From: Coprinus comatus
Lineage: Eukaryota; Basidiomycota; Agaricomycetes; Agaricales; Agaricaceae
DNA length: 64,000 bases
NCBI GenBank assembly: GCA_034638255.1
Contig: JAWPGT010000002.1
Location: 62,001 to 126,000 of the forward strand
Direction of reading: 5' to 3'
Under the pieces are notes generated by a model, which saw only the letters and a list, made by a program, of their open reading frames with translations, was not told where the DNA came from and searched no databases. This document shows positions 47,437-60,539 of this stretch, piece by piece. Within the stretch, counting starts at the first letter, position 1. Each line of letters begins with the position of its first letter. Both the position numbers and the translations under genes were made by a program.

Positions 47437-50400
47437 TCATCTAGGTCTAAAGTTGTCTTGCTGGATTGGAAATTCTCCAACCATCACCATTCTACCCTCA
47501 TCCTCCTCTTCTCCCTCTCCCACCTCCTCTCCTTCCTCTCCCTCCTCAATCATTGGATTTTTATTATCATCCCTTTGTAGATGTTGAGGTTGTTGAACAT
47601 GTTTATTAGTTTGACTATCGTCCTGTTCTAAATTCAGTTCTTGATGTACCTCATCTAAATCTTTATTTTCTTCGCCTCCCTTATTTACGAGTATGTTGTT
47701 ATCATTGTTGTTGTTTCCAGTGAGGGTTATATCTCGAGTGTCTAACACAACGCGTCAGTCATTTCCTTCCCAAAAAACGGTCTTCTCAAGGCTTCATACC
47801 ATCATCTAAATAGGAAAGAAAAAAAATAATCCAATAAGCACATATTCCAAAGAGTCAAAAAAAAAAAACTCATACCATTGGTCGAGTTCGAATTCCCTCC
47901 CTTTTTCTCATTTCCACCCCTCTTCCTCAAAAAAATCGGCACAGGTGGCATAATAGGTGGTAATGGAGCCCAATCTTCCATAACTTCCTGCCAAAGCGAT
48001 GAATCCCCAATTTCACCAAAACTCGCAGGTGGCGTTGGAAGAGTTTCAGTCGCAGCAAGAATACTATTCGACAATCCCGTAGCATTACTACTACTACTAC
48101 CACTATTACTAGCAGTAGCAGCAACAATACCCTGATCTATTGCAAGTTCCGAAATTTTTGAAGGTGGAGTTGCTGGTGAACGTCTAGGTGACTTGCGACT
48201 CTTTGGTACATGAAGTCGATCTGCAACTGCACGAGCTTGAGCAGCTCGCCCCTCCGTCAACTTTTTGACACCTTCAGGTTTGATGTCCGCCCACATCTGT
48301 AAAGCTTTGATAGAACCCCATTCGATAATCTTATTATTCAACCATAACAATGACACCGGTTTCGTCAGGAAATCATTACAACCTGCTGCCAAAGCATTGA
48401 CACGATCGCTTTGTAACGAAGAGGCGGTAAGAGCGACAATAATCACTGAAGATCGATACGGTGATGTAGATGACTTGGACTCCAAGCCTGAAGACAGCAA
48501 TAACGGTGATAAAGAATCTGCTGAGTTTGGGCTAACGGGTGGATACCCAGAAGAAGCATTCTGTTGTTCCAATTTCCGAATTTCGCGGGTAGCTTCAATA
48601 CCATCCATGATGGGCATTTGAATATCCATCTACAAAAAAAATGATAATGGTTTCAGTATACGACGAAAAAAAAAAAACGGTATTGAAAAGAAAAAAAGAG
48701 AGTAGGTACTCACCAGAATCAAATGGAATCCACCAGTCTTCCACTTTTCAACCGCCTCTTTTCCATTATTAGCTATACCATATCGAATCTTCTTCCTCTT
48801 CATAAACGTAGACAAAATATTCTGATTAATTCGATTGTCTACAAACACAAATTTCATCAATACCAAACCACCAACCAACCAATAAAATAAAATCAATATA
48901 CCGTCAACAATGAGGACACTAATGGGTGGCATAACATTTCCATCGTTAAGAGGTCCTTTCCCTTTCTTCTTCATCTTACTAGCCAAATCTTGTCTTTTCG
49001 TTGCCGATGTCCTCTTCGGAGGAGGAGAACTCTCCAAGGCAGGTGAATCGGGGGGAGTCCCCTTCATAGGAGTTAGCGAAGTTTCACCATTAGAAACCTT
49101 CGAATTCTCAATCGCAACAATCATTGAATCCTCAGCCATTTGAGGTGGTTGTGAAACTTCATGTAAATGCAGCAAAAGAAATCGCATCTCTTTCACTTCC
49201 CGAAAAGAGTCTAGACATAGAACCTGATCCTCTTCTCTGTAATGACATTCCCATTGCACTTCCAGGTTGAACAACTCCTCTTTCCATAGCTTGTGGCGAA
49301 GGAACCTTCTTTGATTTAGGGTGAAAAAAGATTCCAGCAGGTTGTCCATCCGGATTAGAAACCATCAACCCAGATGATAACGAAGCTCCCAATTTCAACT
49401 TATTAGTCGAATCAGGGAAGTATTCCCCATTATCAGGAATACCCAAAGGTGACGGTGAAGGTAAATTAACCAATACATGTTCCTTTGATGACCGATCAGA
49501 AGTCGTTCGGGTTCCAAGAGGTCTCTGAGAGCGATTATGCAGTGAACTACTAGATTGAGGGCTAAGATTGTTCGAACCTGTTTCGGAAGTCGAGGAAAAG
49601 TACGATCCAGAATGGTTATTGGGTGTTTTAGGGGATGTTGCAATGGGCAAAAAGAGGGGATCAATCTTAGGACGAGTGACAGCCGTATGAATAGCTGTCA
49701 AAAACCTTCTTGGTCCAACTGGTTTAGGGATAATCATCACTTCTGGTAAGGGTACTGCCGAGTTCGGAAAGGTAGATAAAACGCTTTGAACCACATCCTT
49801 TATAACCTGAAGTTCGCAAGATTCGTAAAATGTAAGATGATCACTGGTGTTGCAACCTTGGTAGATGACTGTGTCGAATTTCGACCGACTTGATGAGAAG
49901 ACCTAGGCCTGTGCAGAGCAGCTAAAGATGGACGAGTGCGTGCATTAAGGTTCAGGGGATACTGTTCGACACGAAGGGTATGTAACCTTTCTCGTAAGAT
50001 GCCGACATCATCATCAATGAGAACAAATGTTGCTTGCGGTTGATTCTCCATTCCAGTTGTTCTTCCGCTAGAAAATGAGGATGATTCAGATGAAACACCT
50101 GAAGATGAATTTCCATTTCCGCCAGAGAATCTTCCTTCCGTTGAATTACCTTGTCCCCGTTCGATACTCCCATCTGAAGCCACATGCGTAATATCCATAC
50201 CCCAAGAATTTAGATAAGCTGAGATATGTTGAGCAAAAGGAGCAGCCAAATCCGCATATAAAGTCGTCCTTCTCCCTTTCAAAGTATCTCCGAACTTCAG
50301 CAATTGCTCCACAGTAGGTTCAGCATCACTATGCGGTTCTTCCACACTCGTCAATGACGGCGCAGAACTTGGTGTGGGTGTTTTCGTAGGAGGTGCTGCT

Positions 50401-51762
50401 GTCTTGTTTAAAATCAAACTCACTTCATAAGTTTGACCATTCTCCACATTATCCGCAATAGTGAACTGCGCATCAATAAGACGAAGTAATCGACGAAGAA
50501 GCAATGTTTTGAAGTTCGGCCCGTTCTGATTTTTACTATCTTCTGAGCCTTCTTCATTTGAATCGTGTTCTAGGTCTTGTTCTTGTTCTCGGCCTTCTTG
50601 AGACTCTTGTTCAGCGATATGTTCTGGGCTATACCTATGATCTATCTTGACGGTACATTGAAGCTGTTCAAGATCCACAGGAGATGCCGTAATTCGTTCT
50701 CCAACACCCTCATATCGTAGCGACGGTGTGCCCGATCTAGCCGCACCATGAGGGGCCACATCAAGCCCTAATTCAATCAAGTCGCCAGGTTGAGCCTTAT
50801 CCAGAATCTGTCGAATAATCTTAAAAGGGGATGTTGAATCAGTAAACAAGATATATAACAAAAAAGCGAGAGATAGAAAAGGTGAAACATACATGAAGCA
50901 AAGCATAAGCTATTCCACATTCATCTCCCTTCACAAAAACATGTCTAACACTCATATCGCCATGATGCAGAACCAAGTCGACACCCACATTAGCGGCCAC
51001 CCCGCTCAATGTATCACCAATACACTGTATTAGTTCCCCAATATCAAAGCTATTCAGCACCTTTGTATCTGTATCAACATAACCGAGAGATCCGGCTTCA
51101 CTATAGAACCTCGGCAAGTTCGCCGACATATAATTCAGGGTCCTCATGGCCGTAAACATGGCTGACATAGAGGGAGTAGGAATCGACAAAGAACAACCCG
51201 AATACTGTTCCTTTACGGACTCCAAAACCTGCGGAGGAGAAATCTGCAACATAGTTTGAATAATCATCTGAAATGCATCCGCAAGTTCAATGGACAACGA
51301 ATTGATTGGCGACGTTAAATCTGTTGGTATGATAGGACTTGAAAGTGCTGTACGTGGTTGTTGTGGCCGATGAGGATGTTGTAGTTGAGTGAGGTAAGAA
51401 GGAAGTGGCATTGACATCGACCTCGAGAAATGAGGAGTATTTGTGAATTGGTGAGTAGCCGACGAGAATGTTGACATCTTTGGGGTAGTGGTTACGGGAG
51501 ATAATCCTTTGGTCCTTATCCGATCCTCGCCTCCAGTTCCAAACCCATCGTCTCCCTCGTCCATACTCTGTCCGTCTCCCTCCCCCTCGGATAAATCGTT
51601 GAAAGACCGTCGGGGAAGTACGCCTGAGGCATTGCTTGCAGAATGGCCGGCTGCATAAGAAATACTAAACTTGTTGGATGATGGTAATTCGACGATGACA
51701 GTGTCTTCTCCATTGGATGGGACAGGGAGCCGAACCTTTGGAAACCTTGTTGTTGCGCTCAT
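47437..51762 (-). CDS. SSK1: SSK1-type response regulator of the HOG stress pathway
   Basis: This is the response-regulator end of the fungal phosphorelay that controls the Ssk2/22-Pbs2-Hog1 MAP kinase cascade. I chose the ATG at 51762 (MSATTRFPKVRLPVPSN) because an open frame above it belongs to ARS2. The N-terminal half is low-complexity around more conserved blocks such as SLSIELADAFQMIIQTMLQI and IRQILDKAQPGDLIELGLD. The C-terminal receiver domain reads PPISVLIVDDNRINQNIL, KKIRYGIANNGKEAVEKW and, across an intron, HLILMDIQMPIMDGIEATRE with the phospho-acceptor Asp. VIIVALTASS and CNDFLTKPVSLLWL with the conserved Lys follow. The tail is acidic and ends QQDNFRPR at 47437. A small intron near 49156-49195 and a possible 6-bp exon at 47800-47805 are the least certain junctions. 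Confidence 0.92.
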
Positions 51763-51991
51763 TATGGAGAGTGGGGGTGTGGGATGAGAAGTGAGTGGCT
51801 CTGGCAGTAATGAGAGATGGATGTGGGGAGTGGTTGTGGGCAGAGGAGAGGGGAGGTGTGTGTCTGAGATGGTGCAAGTAATTACGAGATGAAAGGCAAT
51901 CAAAGTTTTGTGTTCACACGCGTCCAACATAAATTCAAATTTGCATAAATAAAAAGAGGGTGCTATACATGCTACAATCCACACAGTACTA

Positions 51992-54900
51992 TTAGTAGAA
52001 TAACTCGACATCCCCCTAACAATCTCATCAGCAATCATTTCCAAATCAACAACACATCCTATACTTACCTCAGCCACAAGATCCATATCGTGATAGCTCA
52101 CTCGCTTCCCTGCAGCTGCTCGAGGGTCCTCCTTTGCATCAGGCGGTGGAGGTGGGGGAGGACCACCCTGTCCACCACCATTTCGTACCCCTCTTTTTGG
52201 GTTCCCGCTTGACAACGCCGAATCAAGCGCAGCAGGTGAAGGTTTAGGGGGCAGTCCGGCTCCTGCGGGTACTGTTGTTTCACTTGCAAACCCGCTAATC
52301 CGTTCACTCAATCGTCGACCACCTCCATCACTTCGAGGGGGCATCGGAGGTGGATACGCTCCTGGAGGTCCATACCCAGGATGCGCATGAGGGTCCCAAT
52401 ATCCAGCATTATACGGAGGTGGTGGGTATGCTCCAGGGGGAGGAGGGTATTGATAATAAGCGCCCCCACGACCATACTCACTGCCATGGAAAGCAGGCGG
52501 TTGAATACCATACGCTTGAGGAGGTGGTGCCTGACTTGTATTGGCACTTGTAGGAGGAGGATGACTGAAAGGCTGAATACGATGCGGATCTAGTGCAAAA
52601 TTGTTGAAGTACGGCAGCTAAAAAAGTGCATCAGAAAATCAAAACAACGCAAACCACCCGTTCGAGATAATATACCAACCTCATCAACATGTTTCACTAG
52701 CTCAGGATGCTTATTCGCGATATGTTTCTCGACGAAAGACGCGGCTCTAAACAATTTTTGACAAGCCTTACATCTAAACTTACCCTCATCCTCTTGCTTA
52801 ATATGAGAGTCAGCCGCTTTCGAAAGTTCCCTAGTTTCCAACGAAACCTTGAGCATCAGGAAGAAGCTAAGAACGGGAAAAAGTCAAACACACTCACTCT
52901 TCATAAGATTTACCGCCATAATCCCGAGGCTCTACACCATTACGGTTAATGAGTAGCGCGATTTTTGAGTCCAGCCATTCCAACCATCGCTCATCTAGGA
53001 AATCAACCATAATCAATTAAGGAACCCGAAGATAACAGTCTTTTCTCACCATTCCGCTTCTCTTTATGAGCTTCCTTCTTACCCTCTCTACTCTCTTTAT
53101 CTTTCTCTTGATCAACCCCCTCTTTAACTGACTCGTCAACCTTCTTGTCAGAATTCTCATTCTCTGAAGATATTTTCGTTTCCACAGAAGAAGTGGCTAT
53201 GTAAGGTTTCCTTTCATGTTTGATACACTTACGCTGCAATTCTTCAACATGATCGGTTATTACAGCGCAATAGTAACATGTGTGGAAAGCTGCTCGAAGA
53301 TAAGCAAGATACAAATCCAATGCAACAACCGTCTAGAAGAATCACAACAAATAATAAATTTAACAAACATTTCCCAAGAAATAGTTAGGAGACCAACCTT
53401 TTTGTGTTCATACTCTACTTCATCATTAATATTCACCAATCCTTGATCTCTAAGGTCATTCATAACCTTCTCAATCCTTCTCTCAACAGCCTCACTTCCC
53501 TTTTCTCTAGGTTCCAATTCCTCTTCTTCCTCAACATCAGGTGACAACATAGAACTATCCTCTAGTTCCGTATTTTCGTTGTTATTATTACTATCATTGT
53601 TATTGCTCTCTTTATTGCTATTGCTGTTGACCTCTCCATTCGATTTAGGCTTGAGTTTTAAAGCCGATAATCTCATAGACCTAAGTTTAGCAGCTTCATC
53701 TTCTAAAATAGATGCCAAACTTTTCGCATTGACCAAATCTTTTTCTAATCGTTCAGGTCGACTTGCAACATCAGGTGTAAACCTCACACGACTAGTGAAT
53801 GGTTTGACAATATGTGTGACATGTAATTTGAATCCTTCGATCTTCAAAAAAAAAAAAAAAAAAAAAAAAAAATAATAATCAGTGAGTGCTTATCCCGAGT
53901 TACAAATCAAGGGTCATATATACCTTTTTCTCACCCAGCTCATTAAGCGCGTAGGTCATATCCGCATCCTCTTGGAATCGAATCCAACCTGGCCTATAAA
54001 AGTTTCGCTTCTGTAACGGATCACCTAAAGCTAGATAAACATATCCCGGAATCTTAGAACAAGCCTAAGAAATCCCTAGTCAGCATTATGACATTCGGAT
54101 ATACATTTTACCAATAAACCAACCTCTTCCAATTTAACCCGTCCAATATCAGGAGGAATTGTCCGAATCATCACTTGATTACCCTCAGGTGGTACAGATA
54201 TTTCTTCACCAGGAGCAAGACGTCTGCTATCTGAAGAATGTTTTCCATTCGCTTCAACTCTACCCATATCAGGGTCAACAGTCTCTTCATCCGCTTCTAC
54301 AGTAAATTGCATTTCGTCATCACCTCCAGACGGTTTGCTATCTTCACCGGTGGTGCCATTGGCATCCATCGCGTGATCGTTACTAGGAGAAGTCTCCATT
54401 GCGGGAGACGAAGACTCTGGCTCAGTTTCATTCAGATCTGGATCGAACTTGCCAGATTCGAGGTCATCAAGAAAAGTATTAATACGACCTTTCCAACCCT
54501 CCTTCCGCACTCTGTAGCGCAAATTTTGGTATTCCGGATCATATTTCTCGGAGAACCATGGCGATTTCCTATGATGGTCAAACATCGTTTGAAGCTACAA
54601 TACGCCACCGAGAACATTTCAGCCAAAATCCTCAATAATATAGACGACAACAATGAAATTGCGTGGATACTGGGGAACGGAACAAGACGAGAAACAGAAC
54701 TGAAGCTGACCTGTGTAGCCGCAAAGTCCTTCTTGTACTTTTCCCATCTACTTTTGATTCCATTTCGCGGTCTTGAACCATCACCTGCCTCTTGCTCTGC
54801 TGCCTTGTCTGCGTTGTCCTCCTCAATGGCATCTTGAGGGTAAAAGTAGCGGAACCACTCCGCATATTGTTTCAACGTGGCAGGGAATTCAAATGTATGT

Positions 54901-55410
54901 GGGTCGGCAGGTGCGCGTCGGGAGGGTGGATACGGGCCAGGTGGCCCTCTACGTGGAGGTGAAGGGTAGCCGTAGCCGCGCGAATGTGTGTCTATTTAGA
55001 TACATCTCAGCAAGCCACAAGAGAAGCAACAATTAAGCGTTATTCAAACCGTAATCATCATAACGTGGCCGTGGGTCATATCGATCCCTTTCTCTGTCAT
55101 ATGGCGAAACTGACCGCCGTCGCTTTCGACCTGGCATGGTTGGTTAAATAAGAGCGGACGGGAGAGAAAGCAACAGGGACCTACTCTCGTCGCTAGGAGG
55201 ACTTCTACTTCTTCGTCTGGAGTAATCATACATGCTTCTGTCACGGTCGTATGAAGACCATCTATCGCGGTCATATGCATCCCAGTCTGACCTGTACGAG
55301 TCTGCGGGGTAGGCAGAGTCCGGGTAGGAGGGCCTGGGGGGGTATGAGCCGCGTGGAGAGCGAGAGCGGGAACGACGAGGCGGTGGAGGGTACGAAGCAG
55401 ACCAGGACAT
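51992..55410 (-). CDS. ARS2: ARS2/SERRATE zinc-finger protein
   Basis: ARS2 couples the nuclear cap-binding complex to RNA 3' processing, export and decay. The ATG at 55410 gives MSWSASYPPPPRRSRSRSPR, a Ser/Arg/Tyr/Asp-rich N-terminus. Next come FPATLKQYAEWFRYFYPQDA, MFDHHRKSPWFSEKYDPEY, an RRM-like segment (MIRTIPPDIGRVKLEE and PGYVYLALGDPLQKRNFYRP), and KPFTSRVRFTPDV. Further on are AAFHTCYYCAVITDHVEELQ, LDSKIALLINRNGVEPRDY and the zinc finger FRCKACQKLFRAASFVEKHI. The C-terminus is Pro/Gly/Tyr-rich. The last intron (53 bp) joins MDLVAE to GDVELFY and a stop at 51992, the usual ARS2 ending. About ten introns are present, one with a 26-base A run. CBP80, its partner, lies 6-9 kb away. Confidence 0.93.
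53845..53871. repeat. Poly(A) run in an ARS2 intron
   Basis: About 26 A on the plus strand, so poly(T) in the ARS2 sense, near the 5' part of an intron. It could be length-variable or miscalled but does not affect coding. Confidence 0.85.
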
Positions 55411-55682
55411 CTTTGGAGGTTAAGAACTGAGGAAGAGAAAGAAGCGAACACAAGAAGAGGGCAGATCAGAGGCTGAGAGTGGGAGGTCGAGCATAGTGAA
55501 GCACAGACCTCTTGAGATCACGACACGCAGCGTCGACGTTGACAGTCTGTGTTGAGCTCTCAGTATTCCCGACACGCTCAACAGTGGTCGTGATGAAGAC
55601 CACACACGCCCAATTCCACACCTCAACTTCACACTCCGCATTCCCACGGCCCGTGCGTGCTAATAATATTATATTATTATTT

Positions 55683-56549
55683 CTAAAATATACTCCCAAG
55701 TACTGTCCCCAGGCTCCCGTCCTCCGTCCGTGGTCTCTTGCGCTTCGAGCTCTCGTCGCCCTCGGACGCTCGTTTCTGTGGACGCTCCTTGAGCTGGAAC
55801 TCTTCGCCCTGTTCTCGCTTTTTGGCCGCCCTTTTATCAAGCACTTTGGCAAGTTCGACATTCCGTAGGTAATCCTGCTGCTCAGCCCGTGACTGCTGCA
55901 GTTCCACTCGGAGCTTGGCCTGATGGACTTGGGCTTCATGGGCTGTAGATAGTTGAATACTTGCAATAAATAATTAATAACGTAATACCCACCAACTTGT
56001 TCGGTCAGCATGTTCCATTTGAACTTGGGCAAATATTTCATCGTCCACACATCATCTCTCCACCGAGATCCCTTCTTGCCGCCGATGGGTTGTGCATTCA
56101 ACATTTCGGCGATACTCCGTGCTATTCGCTTGTCCTTGAACTCCACCCAGCCCTCTGTGAAATGAGGCTTTTTCGTCGAGGTATATTTTTTCCTCAGGTA
56201 TGCTCGTTTCGCATCTGGATTGATCCCATTACTTATTGGCCGGGATAACTGCCTGAAAGTACACACCCTCTTGTTGCAGATACACTCTGCCCACCTCTCC
56301 ATACGCACTCATCAGATGCCGTACCTTTGGTGGACGCATGCCAGGGGGAATGCGAGAGATATACACGATGCCCGCTTTATCTTGTGCGGCCTTGAATGCA
56401 GCAAGAGCTTCTGGTGTCAATGGCTTGACAATTTTTTCGGAAGGCCCGGAAAAACCGTCTGGATCCATGCCTTCACCAAGGGCATCTGATTCATATTTTT
56501 CGTCGGTATGTTGGGATGAAGGCCCTGGTTCTGGTGAGTCTGAGCCCAT
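55683..56549 (-). CDS. ESF2: Ribosome biogenesis protein ESF2/ABT1
   Basis: Esf2/ABT1 is an RRM protein of the small-subunit processome, needed for early pre-rRNA cleavage. The ATG at 56549 gives [20 protein letters not shown], an acidic N-terminus. The RRM starts [20 protein letters not shown] with [16 protein letters not shown] 50-bp intron (GTGTAC...CCAG) joins QQE to [16 protein letters not shown], then [40 protein letters not shown] and [17 protein letters not shown] last exon has [20 protein letters not shown] and a basic tail ending LGTVLGSIF. All hallmark ESF2 segments are present in order. The start is 150 bp from the divergent gene at 56699. Confidence 0.92.
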
Positions 56550-56698
56550 TATGGAATTCGAGAAGAGGTGGTTTGATCGGCTTGGCTGGATCTGGCTTAC
56601 ACACGTGAAGTGCTTATGTAATATATACAAGCCGTAATTAAGTTTGGCAGCTTATATGGGCGGTAAAACAACAGGTCTTTCCTCTAACTTCCCCCACA

Positions 56699-57563
56699 AT
56701 GTCCTCCACACAGGTACTAGTAGCCTTCTCCCTCGTCACAACCCTCATTACTCACCCTCCCCACAGATCAACTCTGCCGCACAATTCTCAGCCGAGCAAC
56801 GCGACTTCCACCTCGACGCGGAGGCAGGCGAATATATCACCGAGCTCATTAAATCGGGATTACACTCAGAGACATCCAGCGCTCACAACAACAGACACAG
56901 AAGACGACCTGGCAGTATATCCATTACTCGCTTCGGAGAGGTATGCTCTCATGCCGTCCCACACTCACCCTAGTCGCTCACTATTTTCTCGACCAGCTTT
57001 CTGGCTCTCAGGGTCAAGGCCTCGAATCGCCGAACAAGCTTTCCCATATCGCTGCCAAGTCATCTATATATCAGACTCCATATGCCGTAGGTCGCTTATA
57101 AAACCCTTCCGACCCCAGTCTCATCGCCGTGTAGAACATGAGCAACAGCTCTGTGGCATCAGGTGCTTCAGACTTCTCCAACGAGGGGGCCCATCTAGAA
57201 GACACACAACAAATCACTCGCATGCACCAGATTGCCGGAAAGCAAGGCTTCTCAAAGGCCGTGAACAATCTCCTTCCTCGCCGGCTATCGCGTACGCCAT
57301 CCGCCAATATCCTCACACCATCCTCAGAAGTCAATGTCGTAATTGGCGTTTCGATCACTCACTCGACCACCCAGTCCACAGGTGATCACAAGGACTATGG
57401 TACAACTGTGACCGTCTCTGCACCAGGGTCCAACGCGAAACTATCGAGGCGCAAATCCAGTATCTCTATTTCGTTGATTGCCAAAGCGAAAAACTTTTCA
57501 CAAAAGTTCAAGCGTCAGGGGAAGCAACCCTCTCTCTCAGAGAATACCCTTCCATCATCTTGA
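56699..57563 (+). CDS. Small hypothetical protein, four or more exons
   Basis: I do not recognise this gene. A coherent model starts at the ATG at 56699 (MSSTQ). A short intron (GTACTA...CCACAG) follows, then INSAAQFSAEQRDFHLDAEA with GEYITELIKSGLHSE, a second intron after RFGE, and LSGSQGQGLESPNKLSHIAA with KSSIYQTPYA. A third intron (GTAGGT...GTGTAG) joins to NMSNSSVASGASDFSNEGAH and continues in frame to the stop at 57563. The protein has about 250 residues, no membrane segment and a basic Ser-rich C-terminus (KLSRRKSSISISLIAKAKNF). It diverges from ESF2. The consistent splice signals and retained frame argue it is real. Confidence 0.6.
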
Positions 57564-60539
57564 ATCATCTGATATCCACTATCTCCACTATGGAATCATC
57601 ATCCCGGTCATCAAATATCCGCGGTCTGCTGCTCCTCGCCAGTCAACATGCAGAGCGGCGCTTATACCCATCCAATCAACCTTTTCCTTCATTCTTATTT
57701 TGGGCTTCTCGACTGTGCTGTTTCTGCTTCATGCTCTCTCCATCTCATCTGCTGTAACTGCTGTCTCACTCATCTATTACTCTACCAAAAACAAAGTCAT
57801 CAGACACATCGTCTTATTGTTCACATCCTTCATTTCACACTCACACGCACTATCCCATCAAAGTCATCATCATCAAACCTTTTTTCGCATTCCTTCTCTT
57901 AGGTCCTTACTTGTCGGTTGAACATTCTTCTTCCACCCTTTTACCGCCTATTCTGGGGTTTTGAATTTTTGAATTCGGTTTTTAACCCCTGGGAATATAG
58001 ACTATTCTATACAATACAATAGAAATTTTTTTCTCTATCCCTCATTTATCAATGTCATATGTTATACCTCGCTTCGAATTTGCTTTTTTGCGCGTTTTAT
58101 GCTTTTTGCTTCTTGTTTCTCGGTTCGTTTTTTTTTTTTTGCTAGGGAGGTTCTGTTCTCCACTTAACCCACTCCGCTTTTTTATTATTATCAATCTTCG
58201 AAACTTCTCATTCGAAGGTGATAAAGAAAGAACAAGCTCAAGAACAAATATGACGTTTGGATAATTGCTTTTCCTGTATGCAACAATCTAAAAACACAAT
58301 ATTTACAACGAAGAAGAAGAAAAGGATTCAAGACTCAAGAATAGGAATTACTCATGCTGAATATGTACTTTATATATATATGCATACATCATTAGTTACA
58401 TGAATACATATAAATTTTCATTAGAACGAAAGAAAAAGGGGAAGGAGAAATGGAAATCCGATATAGAACTTTTTTTTTTTTTGACCTGTTTTGGCTATTC
58501 GGTTATAGGGATATTAGGATTAGGATAAAGATTGATACATGTGTTACATCTATAGTAATGTAATAATAAATAATCTTTGCGTTTAACGCCACTTTTCGAG
58601 AGATCGAAGTCGCAAGGCGGCGGAACTCTGGACTTTTTGACAGACCGAGGGGGGGGGGGGGACGGATTAATGTTCAAGCTTCAAGACTTGAGGGCTTCCA
58701 AAATTGAGCTTTGAAGAAGCTTAGGAGTCAAGACCGGGCTGCCACTTGAAGCTTGAGCTTGAAGGCTTGGAAGGTGGTTTACATATGTAGATTTTTCTTA
58801 TTGGAAAAAAAAAAAAGTTCTTCGAAATTCGAATGGAATTCTGGATTTCTAGAATTCATGGAATAAGGATAAGGATAAGAACGAGAATGAGAACGAGAAT
58901 TTTGAAGGGGTGAATAATTAAGTTTATTAGTATCTCTTTTTTTAGTTCAAGCGTTCAGCGCTCCTCAGCACTAAGGAGAGCTTAGGTGGATAATGGACAA
59001 TGGACAATGGAATCTAGGTTAAAGAGTCTAGTGTTCCGATTAGAGAGGTTGTCTACCTATGACGGTTGATCGTCCGAGTAGGTACTAGGCTTCAACTCTT
59101 TAGGAGCTTTTACTAGACCTCGGCGGGCCAGGTTCCTTGAAGTAAGAGTAAGAATAAGAGTAAGGAGTAAGAGTAAGGAGGTCGAGTGTTAGGAGGTTTT
59201 CTGAAACTTTGTTTTTTTTTTTAAAGTTTTCATTTTGTTCGATTCTCTCAGGTCGTTCTCTCCCCCCCCCTCTTCGACACTTCAGCGCTCAGCTGTTGCA
59301 AACATTAGACACACTAAATTGACTCATGAGCTTATAACTTGGAACTTCTTGAATACAGACTTACTTCTTGGCCCCACTTTCAATATTATGTAAAAAAAAT
59401 TAAAAGCCAGTACCACGCTTATTAGTGGACACTTGACATTTAACAAGCATACATTCCTACTTCATAAATACCTTTCAGCTGTTTAACATGTCGATGGATG
59501 GTTTGAACCCATGTCAAACAGTCAACAATCATGATCATGTGTGTGTGTGCTTCAATAGTTATTGGTATGACACACCAGCGGAGTATTTTTAGTACTTGTA
59601 ACTTATTTGTATTACTTATAACATCATTCTAGATATTGACAACTTGAAGTGTGTTGTTTGATATATGTTTACTCCTTAGCATCTTAACTCTCTTTCTACT
59701 TTTAGTAGGAAAATTGAAATGGGGTATAACAGCGATGCGGTGATAATTGATGTACATGTTGTGTTCTCTTCGTTTCTCGTTCTCGTTCTCATTCTCATTA
59801 TTAGTACTACTAAACATAAGTACATAATCCTTTCAGGAAACCCGAACAGCGAAAACTCCAATGATGAATCAGACTCTTTTCTTTCATTCTCCGAGGACCA
59901 AAAAACGAAAAAAAAAAACTCCTATTATTACATATTCTCAACTCTTCCAAACTACTAAGTTAGTACCCGAGTATGTCTCCCGAACAGCGAACAGCAAACA
60001 GCGGAAAAAAAACCCGGGAGACAAACTCATCCGTTCTGATGATTCTGATTTCTGATTCAAATTTCTGATTTCCTTACTTGGTGAACTTAAACTCATCACA
60101 CACTCATGCGTGTACCAAGAGACACTACATATATAGTACTCGGTGTACGCAAGTAATTCGATTAATAGTATATAACATTGATATGTCAAATAACCCGATA
60201 CTACACCGACCCCGGCCCGCTTTCACATATGTACAATCATTGATGTGCATGTGTACTAAAAATAATTACAAGAGAAAATTCCCAAGAGTCCCAACAATTT
60301 AAAGGTCCCAACAAATATATGTATGTATGTAGTATACTGTTATAGTAAGAACAAGGTGAAATAGAAGTTCAAGGCACCCCTTCCCCACCCACGTCCATGT
60401 CCACGTCTATGTTCAATTAAAACGTTCAACTTATGTTCCGTACTTTGTTGTGGGTAACATAACATGTGTACATGTGAATCACCTTTTTGAATTAATTAAT
60501 AATCGTACATACTTATGTAGAAGGCACAAGGAAAAGAAA
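57564..60539. other. 3-kb gene-poor, low-complexity region
   Basis: No gene model is supported. Hydrophobic plus-strand frames at 57478-57921 are pyrimidine-rich 3' sequence of the preceding gene. Further on there are degenerate AAGCTT/GCTTGAAG-type repeats (58670-58780) and GAACGAGAAT and AAGAGTAAG-like repeats (58860-58905, 59145-59180). There is also a 12-base G run near 58650 and long A/T runs. It may contain untranslated or noncoding transcripts, but nothing shows this directly. Confidence 0.6.

Noticed and set aside
50839..52344. Single 501-codon minus-strand frame joining ARS2 and SSK1
   Set aside because: It reads through the last ARS2 intron and the intergenic gap; splicing gives ARS2 its proper GDVELFY ending, and SSK1 has its own ATG at 51762.
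54238..54837. 199-codon plus-strand frame opposite ARS2
   Set aside because: It runs antisense to well-supported ARS2 exons and spans their introns.
58640..58790. Possible structured RNA in the GCTTGAAG-rich stretch
   Set aside because: The repeats are degenerate direct and inverted copies of a short word, without a convincing stable stem or known RNA signature.
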